64,000 bases of DNA from Actinomyces sp. (GTDB taxonomy: Bacteria > Actinomycetota > Actinomycetes > Actinomycetales > Actinomycetaceae). Location of the stretch: assembly GCA_022649165.1 (NCBI GenBank), contig JALCNR010000011.1, forward strand, positions 1 to 64,000, in the 5' to 3' direction. The translations under genes were made by a program, and so were the position numbers. The notes under the pieces are model-generated. The model worked only from the letters and a program-made list of their open reading frames with translations. It was not told where the DNA came from and did not search any database. Positions 18,275 through 27,890 of this stretch are shown here, one piece after another (the stretch's first letter is position 1; each line of letters starts with the position of its first letter).

Positions 18275-18426
18275 TCCCATCCCTTCTCCGGGGCCATTGT
18301 GCCTGAACGAGAAACAGTTGAACTCAACGATCGACAGCTCTAGGCCGGGCGCTTGCGGAAAATGCGCCGGCACCGACACACAGCCGTTCTCCGGACAGGG
18401 CCCCCAGATGTGGCACAGTGGGTGCC

Positions 18427-20487
18427 ATGCACCTTTCTTCGGCGAGCCTCGTCAGACCATCAGGCTCACGCCCGCGATGGTGGCGCCCCGCTGCTCGCGA
18501 GGACGGCCTCCCGACGGTGCCTGTCCTCGTCGCGTTCCCCGTGGTTGTTCTGGTCCTCATACTCATCCTCTCCGCATTCGGGATCAATGGCACGTCCACG
18601 GGAATGTGGTGGCAGCTTCTACACGGAAGCGCTGAAGATCCGAACCTCCTTCTGGGCGGCCCTCGCGCCATCACTTCGGACATGTGGATGGTGCAGGAGC
18701 CCTGGATCGCCTCGCAGGCAGCGCAGGGCTTCCCCTCGGTCAATCAGACCCTGCCGGGGGGAATGGACGCCACCTTCATGAACGACCTGCCAGCCTGGGA
18801 CTGGTCGACGGTATTCCGACCGCACCTGTGGGGCTACTTCGTGGCGCCACTCGCTCAGGGAGCATCGTGGAGGTGGCTCTGCATCGGGGGCCTTGGTGTC
18901 GTCAGCGTCTATGTCTTCGTCGTCTCGTGGTGCCCGAAGCGCCCGCTGCTTGCCGTGCTCGTCGCCCTTTTCACTCTGTACTCCCCTCTCGTACAGTGGT
19001 GGTACAGGCCTCAGACGCTGTTCCCTTTGGCGTGGTGCATGGTGACGCTCAGCGCCATTCACTGGGCGCTCCACGCTCGCCCAGGATCTCGCACCCCACG
19101 GGTCTTGGCCGGCCTCGCTGGCTACCTGGCAGTCCCTGCGGCCTTGACGATCTATGTCCCCTTCATCCTGCCGTGCGCGATCGTCGTCCTGATCGTCACT
19201 GTCGGCGCCTCGCTGGAGGCGCGCCGACGCGCCGGCTGGCGGGTGGTCCTCACCCGTCTGACGCCTCTCCTGACCGCTGGCACGACGGCGGCAGCCGTCC
19301 TCGTGGCATGGGCGTTCCAGCACCGACAGACGATCGAAGCCGTCATGGGAACCGTCTACCCGGGCGATCGGAGATCGACAACCGGTGCATGCGTCGTGAC
19401 AGCTGATTCCTGCATGGCCTACTTTTCCGCCGCGTGGAACACCTCTCTGCTCAACGGCACCACCGGGTCCACAGGTTCCAACCCCGCCGAAGCGGCGACG
19501 ATCATCCAGATCGGCGTCTTTCTGCTCCCTGTGCTCGCCCTGATGATCATCGCCAGTGCCCGGCGGCGGAGGATCGACTGGATGGCCGTCTCGGCAGTGT
19601 TCGCCACCGCGGTGTTCCTCGCGTTCGTCCTGATCCCCGGCTGGGACTGGTTGTCACGCGCGCTCGCCCTCGATCGCGGCGTTCCCCAACGGATGCGTCT
19701 GGGCATGCTCATCGCCGGAGTGGTCTCGCTGGCCGTTGTCATCGCCCGCGCAGATGACCAGATGTGGAGCCGCAGGGTCCGACTGGCTGCCGTCGTCGCC
19801 ACGGGCGGGCTGGCTCTGCTCATCCAGGCCGCGGTCTGGTGGACGTTCCGCGAGGCCGCAGATCCGGTGTTGTCCTCCGGGATCGTCGGAAAACTCGCAG
19901 TGGTCCTCATCATCGCTGGAATCGCTCTCATTCCCAGTCGACGTCCCTGGGCGGGAATGACGCTCCTCCTCATTGCCACGCTCGTCATCGCAGGCCGGGT
20001 GAACCCGGTCTATCGGGGAACGACGGATCTGGCCGCTTCGCCATTGGGCCAGGCGGTCGCCCACGTCGATCAGAACGATCCTGGGACATGGGCCGGCGTG
20101 ACCACGCAGGACTCCCTCCAGCAAGCCGCCCTGATACCGGGGGTGCTGCTCTCGTCGGGGGTCAGCGCGATGAACGGAGTCCAGACGTATCCTCCCGAGG
20201 AGATGTGGCGGCAGATCGACCCGACCGGTCAGTACGAGGAGGCCTGGAACCGACTGGCCGGCATCTCCTGGGAGCCGGGAGCCGGAGAGCCCCGGGTCTC
20301 CAATCCCGCCCGCGACCAGATCCGCGTGACCTTCGACTCGTGCTCGTCCTTCGCGCAGCAGAACACCAGGCACGTCCTCGCTCTTGAGGCGCTGAACCAG
20401 TCGTGCCTGCTTCTGGACGAAACGGTCCAGGATGGGAACGTGACGGGATACCTGTACACGGTCGTGGCCGATGAGACGGGCAAGTGA
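18427..20487 (+). CDS. Large polytopic membrane protein of the glycan cluster
   Basis: About 686 residues. A GTG at 18418 is an equally possible start, and neither has a strong ribosome site. A basic cytoplasmic N terminus is followed by a first helix (VPVLVAFPVVVLVLILIL). A long exposed loop then has acidic and aromatic motifs (TSDMWMVQEPWI, DLPAWDWS), followed by about ten more helices and a ~170-residue C-terminal extracytoplasmic domain with Cys residues. I do not recognise a named family. The architecture (loop after helix 1, large terminal domain outside) matches the other membrane proteins at 12220 and 16178, so the three probably act on the same polymer. Confidence 0.65.
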   Translation: MHLSSASLVRPSGSRPRWWRPAAREDGLPTVPVLVAFPVVVLVLILILSAFGINGTSTGMWWQLLHGSAEDPNLLLGGPRAITSDMWMVQEPWIASQAAQGFPSVNQTLPGGMDATFMNDLPAWDWSTVFRPHLWGYFVAPLAQGASWRWLCIGGLGVVSVYVFVVSWCPKRPLLAVLVALFTLYSPLVQWWYRPQTLFPLAWCMVTLSAIHWALHARPGSRTPRVLAGLAGYLAVPAALTIYVPFILPCAIVVLIVTVGASLEARRRAGWRVVLTRLTPLLTAGTTAAAVLVAWAFQHRQTIEAVMGTVYPGDRRSTTGACVVTADSCMAYFSAAWNTSLLNGTTGSTGSNPAEAATIIQIGVFLLPVLALMIIASARRRRIDWMAVSAVFATAVFLAFVLIPGWDWLSRALALDRGVPQRMRLGMLIAGVVSLAVVIARADDQMWSRRVRLAAVVATGGLALLIQAAVWWTFREAADPVLSSGIVGKLAVVLIIAGIALIPSRRPWAGMTLLLIATLVIAGRVNPVYRGTTDLAASPLGQAVAHVDQNDPGTWAGVTTQDSLQQAALIPGVLLSSGVSAMNGVQTYPPEEMWRQIDPTGQYEEAWNRLAGISWEPGAGEPRVSNPARDQIRVTFDSCSSFAQQNTRHVLALEALNQSCLLLDETVQDGNVTGYLYTVVADETGK

Positions 20488-20502
20488 CCGAGGAGGACAG
20501 GC

Positions 20503-21042
20503 CTACCGCTCGGGCTCAGTTCGCGTTGGGGTCGCACGGTCGGCGTCGACCTCGGCGATCGCGCGCTCATCCGACCTGTGGAAGATGAAGCGAAAGCCCA
20601 GGTAGTTACAGGTCGCGCCCACTCCCATCGCGATGATCTTCGCGACGGGTTTCACTGCATTCGTGCTCCATGTCGGAACGACGTCAAGCGCCGCGTGCAT
20701 GAGACCCGCGATGATCCCTGTCTGGATGATCATGCCGGTGACCAACGACACTGAGGCGTAGGAGAAGAACGATCCCCATGTCGCACGTCTCGCCTTGAAC
20801 ACCCACCGACGATTGATCGTGTATCCCACACAGATCGTGACGGCGGTCGACATCACGTTGGAGACGGTCGGCGGGATACCGACGGCGACGGAGAACACGG
20901 TGAACAGCGCGAGATCGAGGGCGCTCGTGAACCCGCCCGTCATCAGATAGCGCAGGACCGAGCCGCCGCGCCGCGCCGCGGAAGCGGAAGGATATGTTGC
21001 CTCCTCGGCCGGCTGCCCGACCTGCATATCATCCTCGGTCAT
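20503..21042 (-). CDS. GtrA family membrane protein
   Basis: 179 residues from the ATG at 21042, which overlaps the stop of the upstream glycosyltransferase gene in an ATGA; the frame remains open upstream but inside that gene. Four hydrophobic helices and the GtrA signature are visible: LRYLMTGGFTSALDLALF, then the NRRWVFK motif, then a last helix with NYLGFRFIFH. GtrA proteins are thought to flip or present polyprenyl-phosphate sugars made by a GtrB-type GT2, exactly the gene it is coupled to. The C-terminal tail is hydrophilic. Confidence 0.92.
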   Translation of the reverse strand: MTEDDMQVGQPAEEATYPSASAARRGGSVLRYLMTGGFTSALDLALFTVFSVAVGIPPTVSNVMSTAVTICVGYTINRRWVFKARRATWGSFFSYASVSLVTGMIIQTGIIAGLMHAALDVVPTWSTNAVKPVAKIIAMGVGATCNYLGFRFIFHRSDERAIAEVDADRATPTRTEPER

Positions 21043-21989
21043 AGATGCTCGGGCGGCGGCGACAGACGCAGATAGGACAGCCGGAGGGCCTCGCGTCGGG
21101 CCTTGAGGACGCCCGACAGCACCGTGCCCACGACGACGCACAGGGCGGCGATCACGGCGAGGCTCGAAGCCAGGATCGCCGTGGGGAAGCGCTCCACCAG
21201 ACCCGTCTGGAAGAACTCCACGATGACCGGCACGCCGAGGATCAATGACACCACGAATGCCACCAGTCCGAGACCCCCATAGAAGGCGAATGGCCGCTCG
21301 TGGGCGAGGAGCCGGCCGATGAGTCCGAGAATCCGGAAACCATCGTGGTAGGTCCGCAGTTTCGACTCGGACCCCGCCGGACGGTCGCGGAATCCGATGA
21401 GGACTTCCTTCTGCGGAACGCGCAGCGCCATTGAATGGATGGTGAGCTCGGTCTCGATCTCGAATTCTCGGGATTGGGCCGGGAAGGATTTCACAAAGCG
21501 ACGAGAGAAGATGCGATAGCCGGATAGCATATCCGTCACGGGTTCCCCGAACAGGAATCCGACGAGACGATTGAAGAGCTTGTTGCCCTGCGCATGGCCC
21601 GGACGGTAGGCGCCCTCTCCCTCGTGCTCCTCCTTGCGGCAACCCAGGACGTGATCCAGGTGGTTGTCGACCAGCTCGCGGATCATCTCGGGAGCGGCGA
21701 ACGCGTCGTACGTGTCGTCGCCGTCGATGAGGAGGTAGATATCGGCATCGATGTCAGCGAAGGCGCGCCGCACCACGTTGCCCTTGCCCTTGCGCTCCTC
21801 GCGACGGACGATCGCGCCCGCCGACGCCGCGACCTCCGCCGTCCGGTCCGTGGAGTTGTTGTCGTAGACGTAAACCGAGATGTTTGGGACGGCCTCGAGC
21901 AGATCGGTGACGACCTTGGCCACCGCCGCTTCTTCGTTGTAACACGGCACGATCGCGGCGATGCGAGGGGGCGTCTGGAGTTCAGACAC
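21039..21989 (-). CDS. Polyprenyl-phosphate glycosyltransferase (GtrB/DPM1-like GT2)
   Basis: 316 residues with a GTG start, GAAAGG 8 bases upstream. An N-terminal GT-A domain: RIAAIVPCYNEEAAV, YVYDNNSTDRT, and the DXD-like LLIDGDDTYD near residue 90. The central GYRIFSRRFVKSFP motif is typical of polyprenyl-phosphate mannosyl/glucosyl transferases. Two C-terminal transmembrane helices (about 225-300) anchor it, as in GtrB. It would charge undecaprenyl or decaprenyl phosphate with a sugar, which GtrA (4-bp overlap) would pass to the outer face for addition to the surface glycan by one of the GT-C-like proteins nearby. Confidence 0.92.
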   Translation of the reverse strand: MSELQTPPRIAAIVPCYNEEAAVAKVVTDLLEAVPNISVYVYDNNSTDRTAEVAASAGAIVRREERKGKGNVVRRAFADIDADIYLLIDGDDTYDAFAAPEMIRELVDNHLDHVLGCRKEEHEGEGAYRPGHAQGNKLFNRLVGFLFGEPVTDMLSGYRIFSRRFVKSFPAQSREFEIETELTIHSMALRVPQKEVLIGFRDRPAGSESKLRTYHDGFRILGLIGRLLAHERPFAFYGGLGLVAFVVSLILGVPVIVEFFQTGLVERFPTAILASSLAVIAALCVVVGTVLSGVLKARREALRLSYLRLSPPPEHL

Positions 21990-22165
21990 GTCGAGAACCT
22001 TTCACACGACGAACACGGAACAGACCTGTAGACGCGCGCGCGGCCCATGTCTGCGATGCCGCGCCCATGAGCGGCCACGGCAGCTCTTGACGAGGGTACC
22101 GCACAACGCCGTCGGCCTCGGCCTGTCGATGGCCGTACCGAGCCTCTGACAGTGGATCCGTCCAC

Positions 22166-23452
22166 TCACCGCGTGATGACGCGCGTCACGTGGTCGGCCA
22201 GCAGTCGTCCTCGCAGTGTGAGGACGATGCGTCCGCTCGCGGCGGGCCCGGCCTCCACCAGCCCGTCGTCCACGAGGCCGGGAACGCCGCCGATGTCGTC
22301 GCCCGGCCCCAGCTGGACGCCGTCCGCCGTGCGCACCGCCAGCATGACGCGTTCAAGCTCGCGCGTGTCCGCGTCCAGCACCTCGCCGGCCGCAGCCGGC
22401 GAGCGCCCCTGCGCCACGAGCCCGGCGTGGGCCCGCGGGTGCTTGACGTTCCACCAGCGCAGCCGCCCGACATGGGAGTGGGCTCCGGGCCCCAGGCCCC
22501 ACCAGTCCGAGTCGCGCCAGTAGGCCAGGTTGTGGCGCGACGCGTGGCGCAGCCGCGTGGCGGGCACACCCTCCTCACCCGGCGCGACGCGGGCGAAGTT
22601 CGAGATCTCATACCAGCGGTAGCCGGCCTCCCCGAGCAGGCGGTCGGCGGCCTCGTACTTCGCCGCCTCGTCGTCCGGATCGGGCGTGGGCAGCTCGCCG
22701 CGAGCCACCTGCGCGCCCATCCGGGTGCCCTCCTCGACGACCAGCGCGTAGGCGCTGACGTGGTCGGGCCGCATGGCGACCGCCGCTTCCAGGGAGCGCC
22801 GCCAGTCCGACAGCGACTCCCCCGGCGTGCCGTAGATGAGGTCGACGGACACGTCCAAGCCGGCCTCGCGCGCCCAGCCGACCACCTGGGGCACCCGTTC
22901 GGGCCGGTGCAGGCGGTCGAGGGTGGCCAGGATCTCCGGGACGGCCGACTGCATGCCGACCGACACGCGGGTGAAGCCGGCCCGAGCCAGGGCGCGCAGC
23001 GACTCCGCCGTGACCGTCTCCGGGTTCGCCTCGACGGTGATCTCCGCGTCCTCGGCGACGCCCAGCCGCTCACGCAGCCCGTCGAGGATCCGGGCGAGCT
23101 CCCCGGCCTCCAGCATCGTCGGCGTGCCGCCCCCGAAGAACACGGTCCCAGCCACCCGGCCGGCCCCGTCCTCGTCCCCCCCGGCGGATCCGGAACCCCC
23201 GAAACCCGCCTCCCCCAGCGCCCTGCGCGCGAGATCCGCCTCCCCCAGGATGGTGCGGGCGTAGGAGCCTGGCTCGGCGCCGGGCCCGAACCCCGTGGTG
23301 TAGGTGTTGAAATCGCAGTACCCGCACCGCACCCGGCAGAACGGGACGTGCACGTAGAGGCTGAGGGGTCGCCCGGCCCCGGCTTCGGCGAGCGCCGGAT
23401 CCAGGCGTCCGTCGCCCGGCCAGGGCGCGCCGTCAGGCAGGCGCGGCGTCAT
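22166..23452 (-). CDS. hemW: Radical SAM coproporphyrinogen III oxidase-like protein HemW
   Basis: 428 residues from the ATG at 23452, which overlaps the stop of the MFS gene by 4 bp. The radical SAM cluster motif is CRVRCGYC (Cys39, Cys43, Cys46), preceded by LYVHVPF, and the fourth aromatic-Cys spacing is that of HemW/HemN-like proteins. FFGGGTPTML and YEISNFAR are further HemW signatures. It binds heme and delivers it to respiratory enzymes; many were once misnamed HemN, but the residues for true coproporphyrinogen oxidation are generally lacking in this subgroup. It is the last gene of the lepA-trmB-MFS-hemW set. Confidence 0.93.
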   Translation of the reverse strand: MTPRLPDGAPWPGDGRLDPALAEAGAGRPLSLYVHVPFCRVRCGYCDFNTYTTGFGPGAEPGSYARTILGEADLARRALGEAGFGGSGSAGGDEDGAGRVAGTVFFGGGTPTMLEAGELARILDGLRERLGVAEDAEITVEANPETVTAESLRALARAGFTRVSVGMQSAVPEILATLDRLHRPERVPQVVGWAREAGLDVSVDLIYGTPGESLSDWRRSLEAAVAMRPDHVSAYALVVEEGTRMGAQVARGELPTPDPDDEAAKYEAADRLLGEAGYRWYEISNFARVAPGEEGVPATRLRHASRHNLAYWRDSDWWGLGPGAHSHVGRLRWWNVKHPRAHAGLVAQGRSPAAAGEVLDADTRELERVMLAVRTADGVQLGPGDDIGGVPGLVDDGLVEAGPAASGRIVLTLRGRLLADHVTRVITR

Positions 23453-24711
23453 CGGGCCCGCGCCACCCATTGGGAGCACACGGTCATCGCGGACAGCGCG
23501 AGCGCGATCGCCGCCAGCGGGAGCATCCAGCCGCCCGTCGCGTCGCGCAGCCACCCCACGACCACCGGGCCCAGGGACGCCACGACGTAGCCGAGCGTCT
23601 GCACGAGGGCCGATGTCTGCCGGTTCTCATCGACCGTTCGCGAGCGTTGGATGATGAGCGTGAACAGGGCGGTGAACAGCGCGCCCTGGGCGATCCCGGA
23701 GACGACGCACCACGCGAGCCACCATCCCGGCAACGCCACGAGGCCCACCGGCAGGACCAGCCAGGACGCGCAGACGACGCCCATCACCCGCGTCACGGGC
23801 CACCGCAGCGCTCCCAGCATGACCGGCACCAGCAGCGGGCCGACGATGCCGGTGAGATGGAAGACGGAGGCCGCCGCCCCCGCCCCGGCCTCGCTCATCC
23901 CCTCCATCTCCCGGAGGATCCTCGGCAGCCATCCGGCTATCGCGTAGTAGGCGAAGGTGTGTCCGCAAAACGCCGCCGCCATCATCCACGCCGCCGGAGA
24001 GCGCAGCACCGTCCGCCCCGCCGTCGGGGTGTCCAGGCGCAGCGCCGAGTCGTCTCCGGCCTTCAGTCCCGCGCGCCGCACCACCGAGGCGCGCACCGAA
24101 CGGGATCTCGCGGGGAAGACCCACGCCCAGACGATCCCCGCGGCCATGGCCGGGATCACGCCCCAGAAGGCCGCGGAGCCCCGCCATCCCACGACGTTCG
24201 CCAGCGGGACGGCGACCAGGGTCGACAACCAGACGGCGACGTTGACCGCGGCGGAGTACAGGCCCGTCATCGTGGCCGCGCGGCGCCGGAAGTCCCGACC
24301 GATGACCATCGGGGCGACGAGGTTCCCCAGGGTGATTCCCGCCCCGATGACGGCCGTGCCCGCGAAGGCCGCCCATTGCGTCCCCGAGGAGCGAAGCAGG
24401 GAGCCGGCCAGGACGAGGACGAGGGCGTTGAGCGCGCCCAGGTTGATGCCCGTGCGCCGCAGCCAGCCCGAGGCGAAGGGCGTCATCGCCCCGAAGCACA
24501 GCACCGGGATCGAGGTGAGCAGGCCCGCCGCGACATTCGACATCCCGAGATCGCCCTGGATGCGCTCCAGCAGCGGGGGCACCGCGGTCACCGGAGAGCG
24601 CAGCACGGTTGTGAATAGCAGGAAGGACACGGCCGGCACGATCGCCCAGGCCTTCGAGAATTCCCGGCCCGAAGCGCCCTCGCCCCCCGTTCCCGATGGC
24701 GACGCGCTCAC
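23449..24711 (-). CDS. MFS transporter, CynX/NimT-like
   Basis: 420 residues from the GTG at 24711, preceded by AGGAGGA and overlapping the trmB stop in GTGA. The same frame is open far upstream, but that part is the shadow of trmB. Twelve hydrophobic helices are visible. The loop after helix 2 has SGWLRRTGINLGAL, and the layout (FLLFTTVLRSPVTAVPPLL, then GMSNVAAGLLTSIPVLCFG) is that of the CynX/NimT group linked to cyanate or 2-nitroimidazole efflux. The true substrate is unknown, and there is no cyanase gene in the window. Confidence 0.85.
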   Translation of the reverse strand: MSASPSGTGGEGASGREFSKAWAIVPAVSFLLFTTVLRSPVTAVPPLLERIQGDLGMSNVAAGLLTSIPVLCFGAMTPFASGWLRRTGINLGALNALVLVLAGSLLRSSGTQWAAFAGTAVIGAGITLGNLVAPMVIGRDFRRRAATMTGLYSAAVNVAVWLSTLVAVPLANVVGWRGSAAFWGVIPAMAAGIVWAWVFPARSRSVRASVVRRAGLKAGDDSALRLDTPTAGRTVLRSPAAWMMAAAFCGHTFAYYAIAGWLPRILREMEGMSEAGAGAAASVFHLTGIVGPLLVPVMLGALRWPVTRVMGVVCASWLVLPVGLVALPGWWLAWCVVSGIAQGALFTALFTLIIQRSRTVDENRQTSALVQTLGYVVASLGPVVVGWLRDATGGWMLPLAAIALALSAMTVCSQWVARAR

Positions 24712-25577
24712 CGCTCCTCCTGACCTGCGTGCCCCTGGCGCGGCAGGCGGATGCCGACGACATCGTGGGCCCGGCGCCCGGCCGCGCGCCCGCGCTCCTC
24801 GAAGTGCGTGGGCACCCGGCCCGCCCACCGCGGCGCGAAGCCGCCGCGCCCCGGCTCCCTGTCCTGCGGGTCCGGGCGCTCCCCCAGATACGGGTTGGCG
24901 AGGTCCGGGCAGGCCTCCACGACGTCGCGCATCTGCCAGGCGTAGTCGTCCCAGTCCGTCGCCAGCCGCCACGCCCCGCCGTCCGCCAGCACACGGGCGA
25001 CCTGCCGGGCGAAAGCGTCGGAGACGAGGCGCCTCTTGTGGTGGCGGGCCTTGCGCCAGGGATCGGGGAAGAAGGTCCAGACCTCGTCCAGGCACGCGTC
25101 CGGGAGGATGACCGGCAGGGCCTGGGCGGCGTCCGCCTCCAGCACGCGCAGGTTGCCCACGCCGGCCGCGACCGCTTTCGACACCGTCTTCGCGATGCCC
25201 GGCTCCCACACCTCCAGGGCCAGGAAGTCGCGGTCTGGCCATCTCCGCGCCGCGGCGACGATCTGCTCGCCGGTGCCCGACCCGATCTCCAGCGCCACGG
25301 GGGCGCTCCGCCCGAACTCGCGGGCCAGGTCGACGCGGAAGCCCTCCGCCACGGTGGTCCACCCCTGCCCGCGCCTGGGCTCGATGACGTAGTCCGCGCC
25401 GTGGGCCGCCATCGTGCGCGCCAGGGACTCCGGCAGCGCCCGGGAGCGCCGGGTGAACGACTTCGTCCGAGACATGTAGGGGGCCGCGGCGCCGGTGGGA
25501 CGCGGATGATGGTGATGGCCCCAGCCGCGCGGGCCGGGCAGGGCCGTCTGGGGGATCTGCTCACCCATGGGAGTCAT
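24708..25577 (-). CDS. trmB: tRNA (guanine-N7-)-methyltransferase
   Basis: 289 residues. It forms m7G46 in tRNA. The SAM-binding loop is EIGSGTGEQIVA, followed by FLALEVWEPGI; the C-terminal catalytic and substrate motifs are TFFPDPWRKARHHKRRL and GAWRLATDWDDYA. The N-terminal ~60 residues are longer than in short TrmB proteins, and the start could be 25577 or the next ATG at 25568; neither is clearly better. Six bases separate it from the lepA stop and the MFS start overlaps its end, so translation is coupled through the set. Confidence 0.93.
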   Translation of the reverse strand: MTPMGEQIPQTALPGPRGWGHHHHPRPTGAAAPYMSRTKSFTRRSRALPESLARTMAAHGADYVIEPRRGQGWTTVAEGFRVDLAREFGRSAPVALEIGSGTGEQIVAAARRWPDRDFLALEVWEPGIAKTVSKAVAAGVGNLRVLEADAAQALPVILPDACLDEVWTFFPDPWRKARHHKRRLVSDAFARQVARVLADGGAWRLATDWDDYAWQMRDVVEACPDLANPYLGERPDPQDREPGRGGFAPRWAGRVPTHFEERGRAAGRRAHDVVGIRLPRQGHAGQEER

Positions 25578-25583
25578 CCGCCC

Positions 25584-27443
25584 TCACTTCTTGCCGGTGG
25601 GGACGTCGCTGGTGAGCGCCGCGATGAAGGCCTCCTGGGGGACGTCCACGCGGCCGATGGCCTTCATGCGCTTCTTGCCCTCCTTCTGCTTCTCCAGCAG
25701 CTTGCGCTTGCGGGTGATGTCACCGCCGTAGCACTTCGCCAGCATGTCCTTGCGCAGGGCCTTGATGGTCTCACGCGCGATGACGCGGGCGCCGATGGCC
25801 GCCTGGACAGGGATCTCGAACTGCTGGCGCGGGATGAGCTCCTTGAGGCGCTTCGTCAGGCGCAGGCCGTAGTTGTAGGCGGCGTCCCTGTGGACGATCG
25901 CGCTGAACGCGTCGACCTTCTCGCCGCCCAGCAGGATGTCGACCTTGACCAGGTCCGCCGCCTGCTCGCCGGCCTCCTGGTAGTCCAGGGAGGCGTAGCC
26001 GCGGGTACGGGACTTGAGCTGGTCGAAGAAGTCGAAGACGATCTCGGCCAGGGGCAGCCGGTAGTGGATCTCCACCCGGTCCTCGCTGAGGTAGTCCATG
26101 CCCTTGAGGGCGCCGCGCCGCTCCTGGCACAGCTCCATCACCGATCCCACGAACTCCGAGGGCGTGAGGACGGTGGCCTCGACCACCGGTTCGCGGACCT
26201 CCTTGATCTTGCCTTCGGGGAACTCTGAGGGGTTGTCGACGCGGGTCTGCGTGCCGTCCTCGGCGACGACGTGGTAGATCACGTTGGGGGCGGTCGCGAT
26301 GAGGTCCAGGTTGAACTCGCGTTCCAGCCGTTCACGGACGATCTCCAGATGCAGCAGCCCCAGGAACCCGCAGCGGAAGCCGAAGCCCAGCGCAGCCGAG
26401 GACTCCGGCTCGTAGGTCAGCGCCGCGTCGTTGAGCTGGAGCCGCTCCAGGGCGTCGCGCAGGTCCGGGAAGTCCGAGCCGTCGACCGGGTAGATCCCGG
26501 AGAAGACCATGGGCTTCGGGTCGCGATACCCGGCCAGCGGCTCGGCCGCCCCGCGCACCGCGGTGGTCACCGTGTCCCCGACGCGGGACTGGCGCACGTC
26601 CTTCACACCGGTGATGAGGTAGCCGACCTCGCCGGCGCCGATGCCGTCGCTGGGCGTGGGTTCGGGGGAGATCACGCCGATCTCGAGGAGCTCATGGGTG
26701 GAGCCCGTGGACATCATCCGGATGCGCTCGCGCGTCGAGAGCCGCCCGTCGACGACGCGGACGTAGGTGACCACGCCGCGGTAGGTGTCATAGACGGAGT
26801 CGAAGATCATGGCGCGCGTGGGGGCCTCGGGGTCGCCGCTGGGGGCGGGCACGACCTGGACGATGCGGTCGAGCAGCTCGGCCACGCCCTGGCCCGTCTT
26901 GCCGGAGACCCGCAGGATCTCCGACTCGTCCACGCCGAGGAGCTGGGCGAGCTCGTGGGCGTGCTTGTCGGGCTGGGCGCCGGGCAGGTCGATCTTGTTG
27001 AGGACGGGGATGATCGCGAGATCGTCCTCCATCGCCAGGTACAGGTTGGCGAGCGTCTGGGCCTCGATGCCCTGGGCGGCGTCGACCAGCAGCACCGCTC
27101 CCTCGCAGGCCGCGAGGGAGCGGGAGACCTCATAGGTGAAGTCGACGTGGCCGGGCGTGTCGATCATGTTGAGCGCGAAGGCCTGGCCGCCCGTGGCCCA
27201 CGGCATGCGCACCGCCTGGGATTTGATGGTGATGCCGCGCTCTCGCTCGATGTCCATGCGGTCCAGGTACTGGTCGCGCATCTCGCGCTGGCTCACGACC
27301 CCCGTCAGCTGCAGCATACGGTCGGCGAGCGTGGACTTGCCGTGGTCGATGTGGGCGATGATGCAGAAGTTGCGGATGCTCTGCTGGGGCGTCGCCGCGG
27401 GACGGATGCGCGCCGACTGGTCGGTCGTGGGGATGGGGGCCAA
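25584..27443 (-). CDS. lepA: Elongation factor 4 (LepA), back-translocating GTPase
   Basis: 619 residues from a TTG at 27443, chosen because GGAGG stands exactly 6 bases upstream; an ATG at 27485 has no such site and would add 14 atypical residues. The G1 loop AHIDHGKS lies at residues 30-37, with DTPGHVDF, the [12 protein letters not shown]4 region and LepA-specific C-terminal residues ([19 protein letters not shown]) that reach the A-site tRNA. It is first in a run with trmB, an MFS gene and hemW. Confidence 0.97.
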   Translation of the reverse strand: MAPIPTTDQSARIRPAATPQQSIRNFCIIAHIDHGKSTLADRMLQLTGVVSQREMRDQYLDRMDIERERGITIKSQAVRMPWATGGQAFALNMIDTPGHVDFTYEVSRSLAACEGAVLLVDAAQGIEAQTLANLYLAMEDDLAIIPVLNKIDLPGAQPDKHAHELAQLLGVDESEILRVSGKTGQGVAELLDRIVQVVPAPSGDPEAPTRAMIFDSVYDTYRGVVTYVRVVDGRLSTRERIRMMSTGSTHELLEIGVISPEPTPSDGIGAGEVGYLITGVKDVRQSRVGDTVTTAVRGAAEPLAGYRDPKPMVFSGIYPVDGSDFPDLRDALERLQLNDAALTYEPESSAALGFGFRCGFLGLLHLEIVRERLEREFNLDLIATAPNVIYHVVAEDGTQTRVDNPSEFPEGKIKEVREPVVEATVLTPSEFVGSVMELCQERRGALKGMDYLSEDRVEIHYRLPLAEIVFDFFDQLKSRTRGYASLDYQEAGEQAADLVKVDILLGGEKVDAFSAIVHRDAAYNYGLRLTKRLKELIPRQQFEIPVQAAIGARVIARETIKALRKDMLAKCYGGDITRKRKLLEKQKEGKKRMKAIGRVDVPQEAFIAALTSDVPTGKK

Positions 27444-27555
27444 CGAATTCCTCCGTCGATGGGTGGGTCCGTCCCATCGTCCCACATCTGGCTCGTCTCC
27501 AGCGACGAGGGCGCCCCTGCCGTCCCGCCGGACCGCTCAGGAGCCCCGGACGGCC

Positions 27556-27890
27556 TCAGGAGTTGACGAATCGATGGGCCCGTTGCGTCGAGACTCCCAT
27601 GACGGTCCCGATGTCGCGGAGGGTGAGGCCCTCCGCGCGTAGGAGCCGAGCCGCCGTGCGGGACTCCGCAGCGGCCCTGGCCCTGGCCTGTGCCGCCCGC
27701 CGCGACTCCTGCTCAGAGACGGCACGATGCTCCCGATAGGCGTCCGGAAGCTGTGGCTCGACGCGGATCACGATGTCCGACTCGGGGATACGCGCCAGGT
27801 AGGCGTTGCCTCCCTCATCTCATCCGGAGCCTCCAGCACCCACCATCCTGATCGCCGCCACTGCGCGGTCACGAGGAACTCCCGACTCAT
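27556..27890 (-). pseudogene. Broken HicB-like antitoxin-type gene with frameshift and internal loss
   Basis: The reading starts at the ATG at 27890 with MSREFLVTAQWRRSGWWVLE and then runs to a TGA at 27768-27770 after 40 residues. A second frame takes over: NAYLARIPESDIVIRVEP, then PDAYREH, a helical region rich in Ala/Arg, and a C-terminal helix-turn-helix-like segment LTLRDIGTVMGVSTQRAHRF ending at 27556. Together they match the plan of small actinobacterial HicB-like proteins (WW(V/E)-EAPD strand, AYL..IPE region, then a short HTH). The frames switch near 27815, and the 15-20 residues normally found between EAPD and the AYL region appear to be missing. The last 71 codons are open from a GTG at 27771 and could still be translated. 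The family assignment is by memory of its pattern. Confidence 0.65.

Noticed and set aside
23453-25362. Extension of the MFS and hemW frames far upstream (637 and 462 codons)
   Set aside because: The added parts are Arg/Gly/Pro-rich shadows of trmB and the MFS gene. GTGA and ATGA overlaps with ribosome sites define the true starts.
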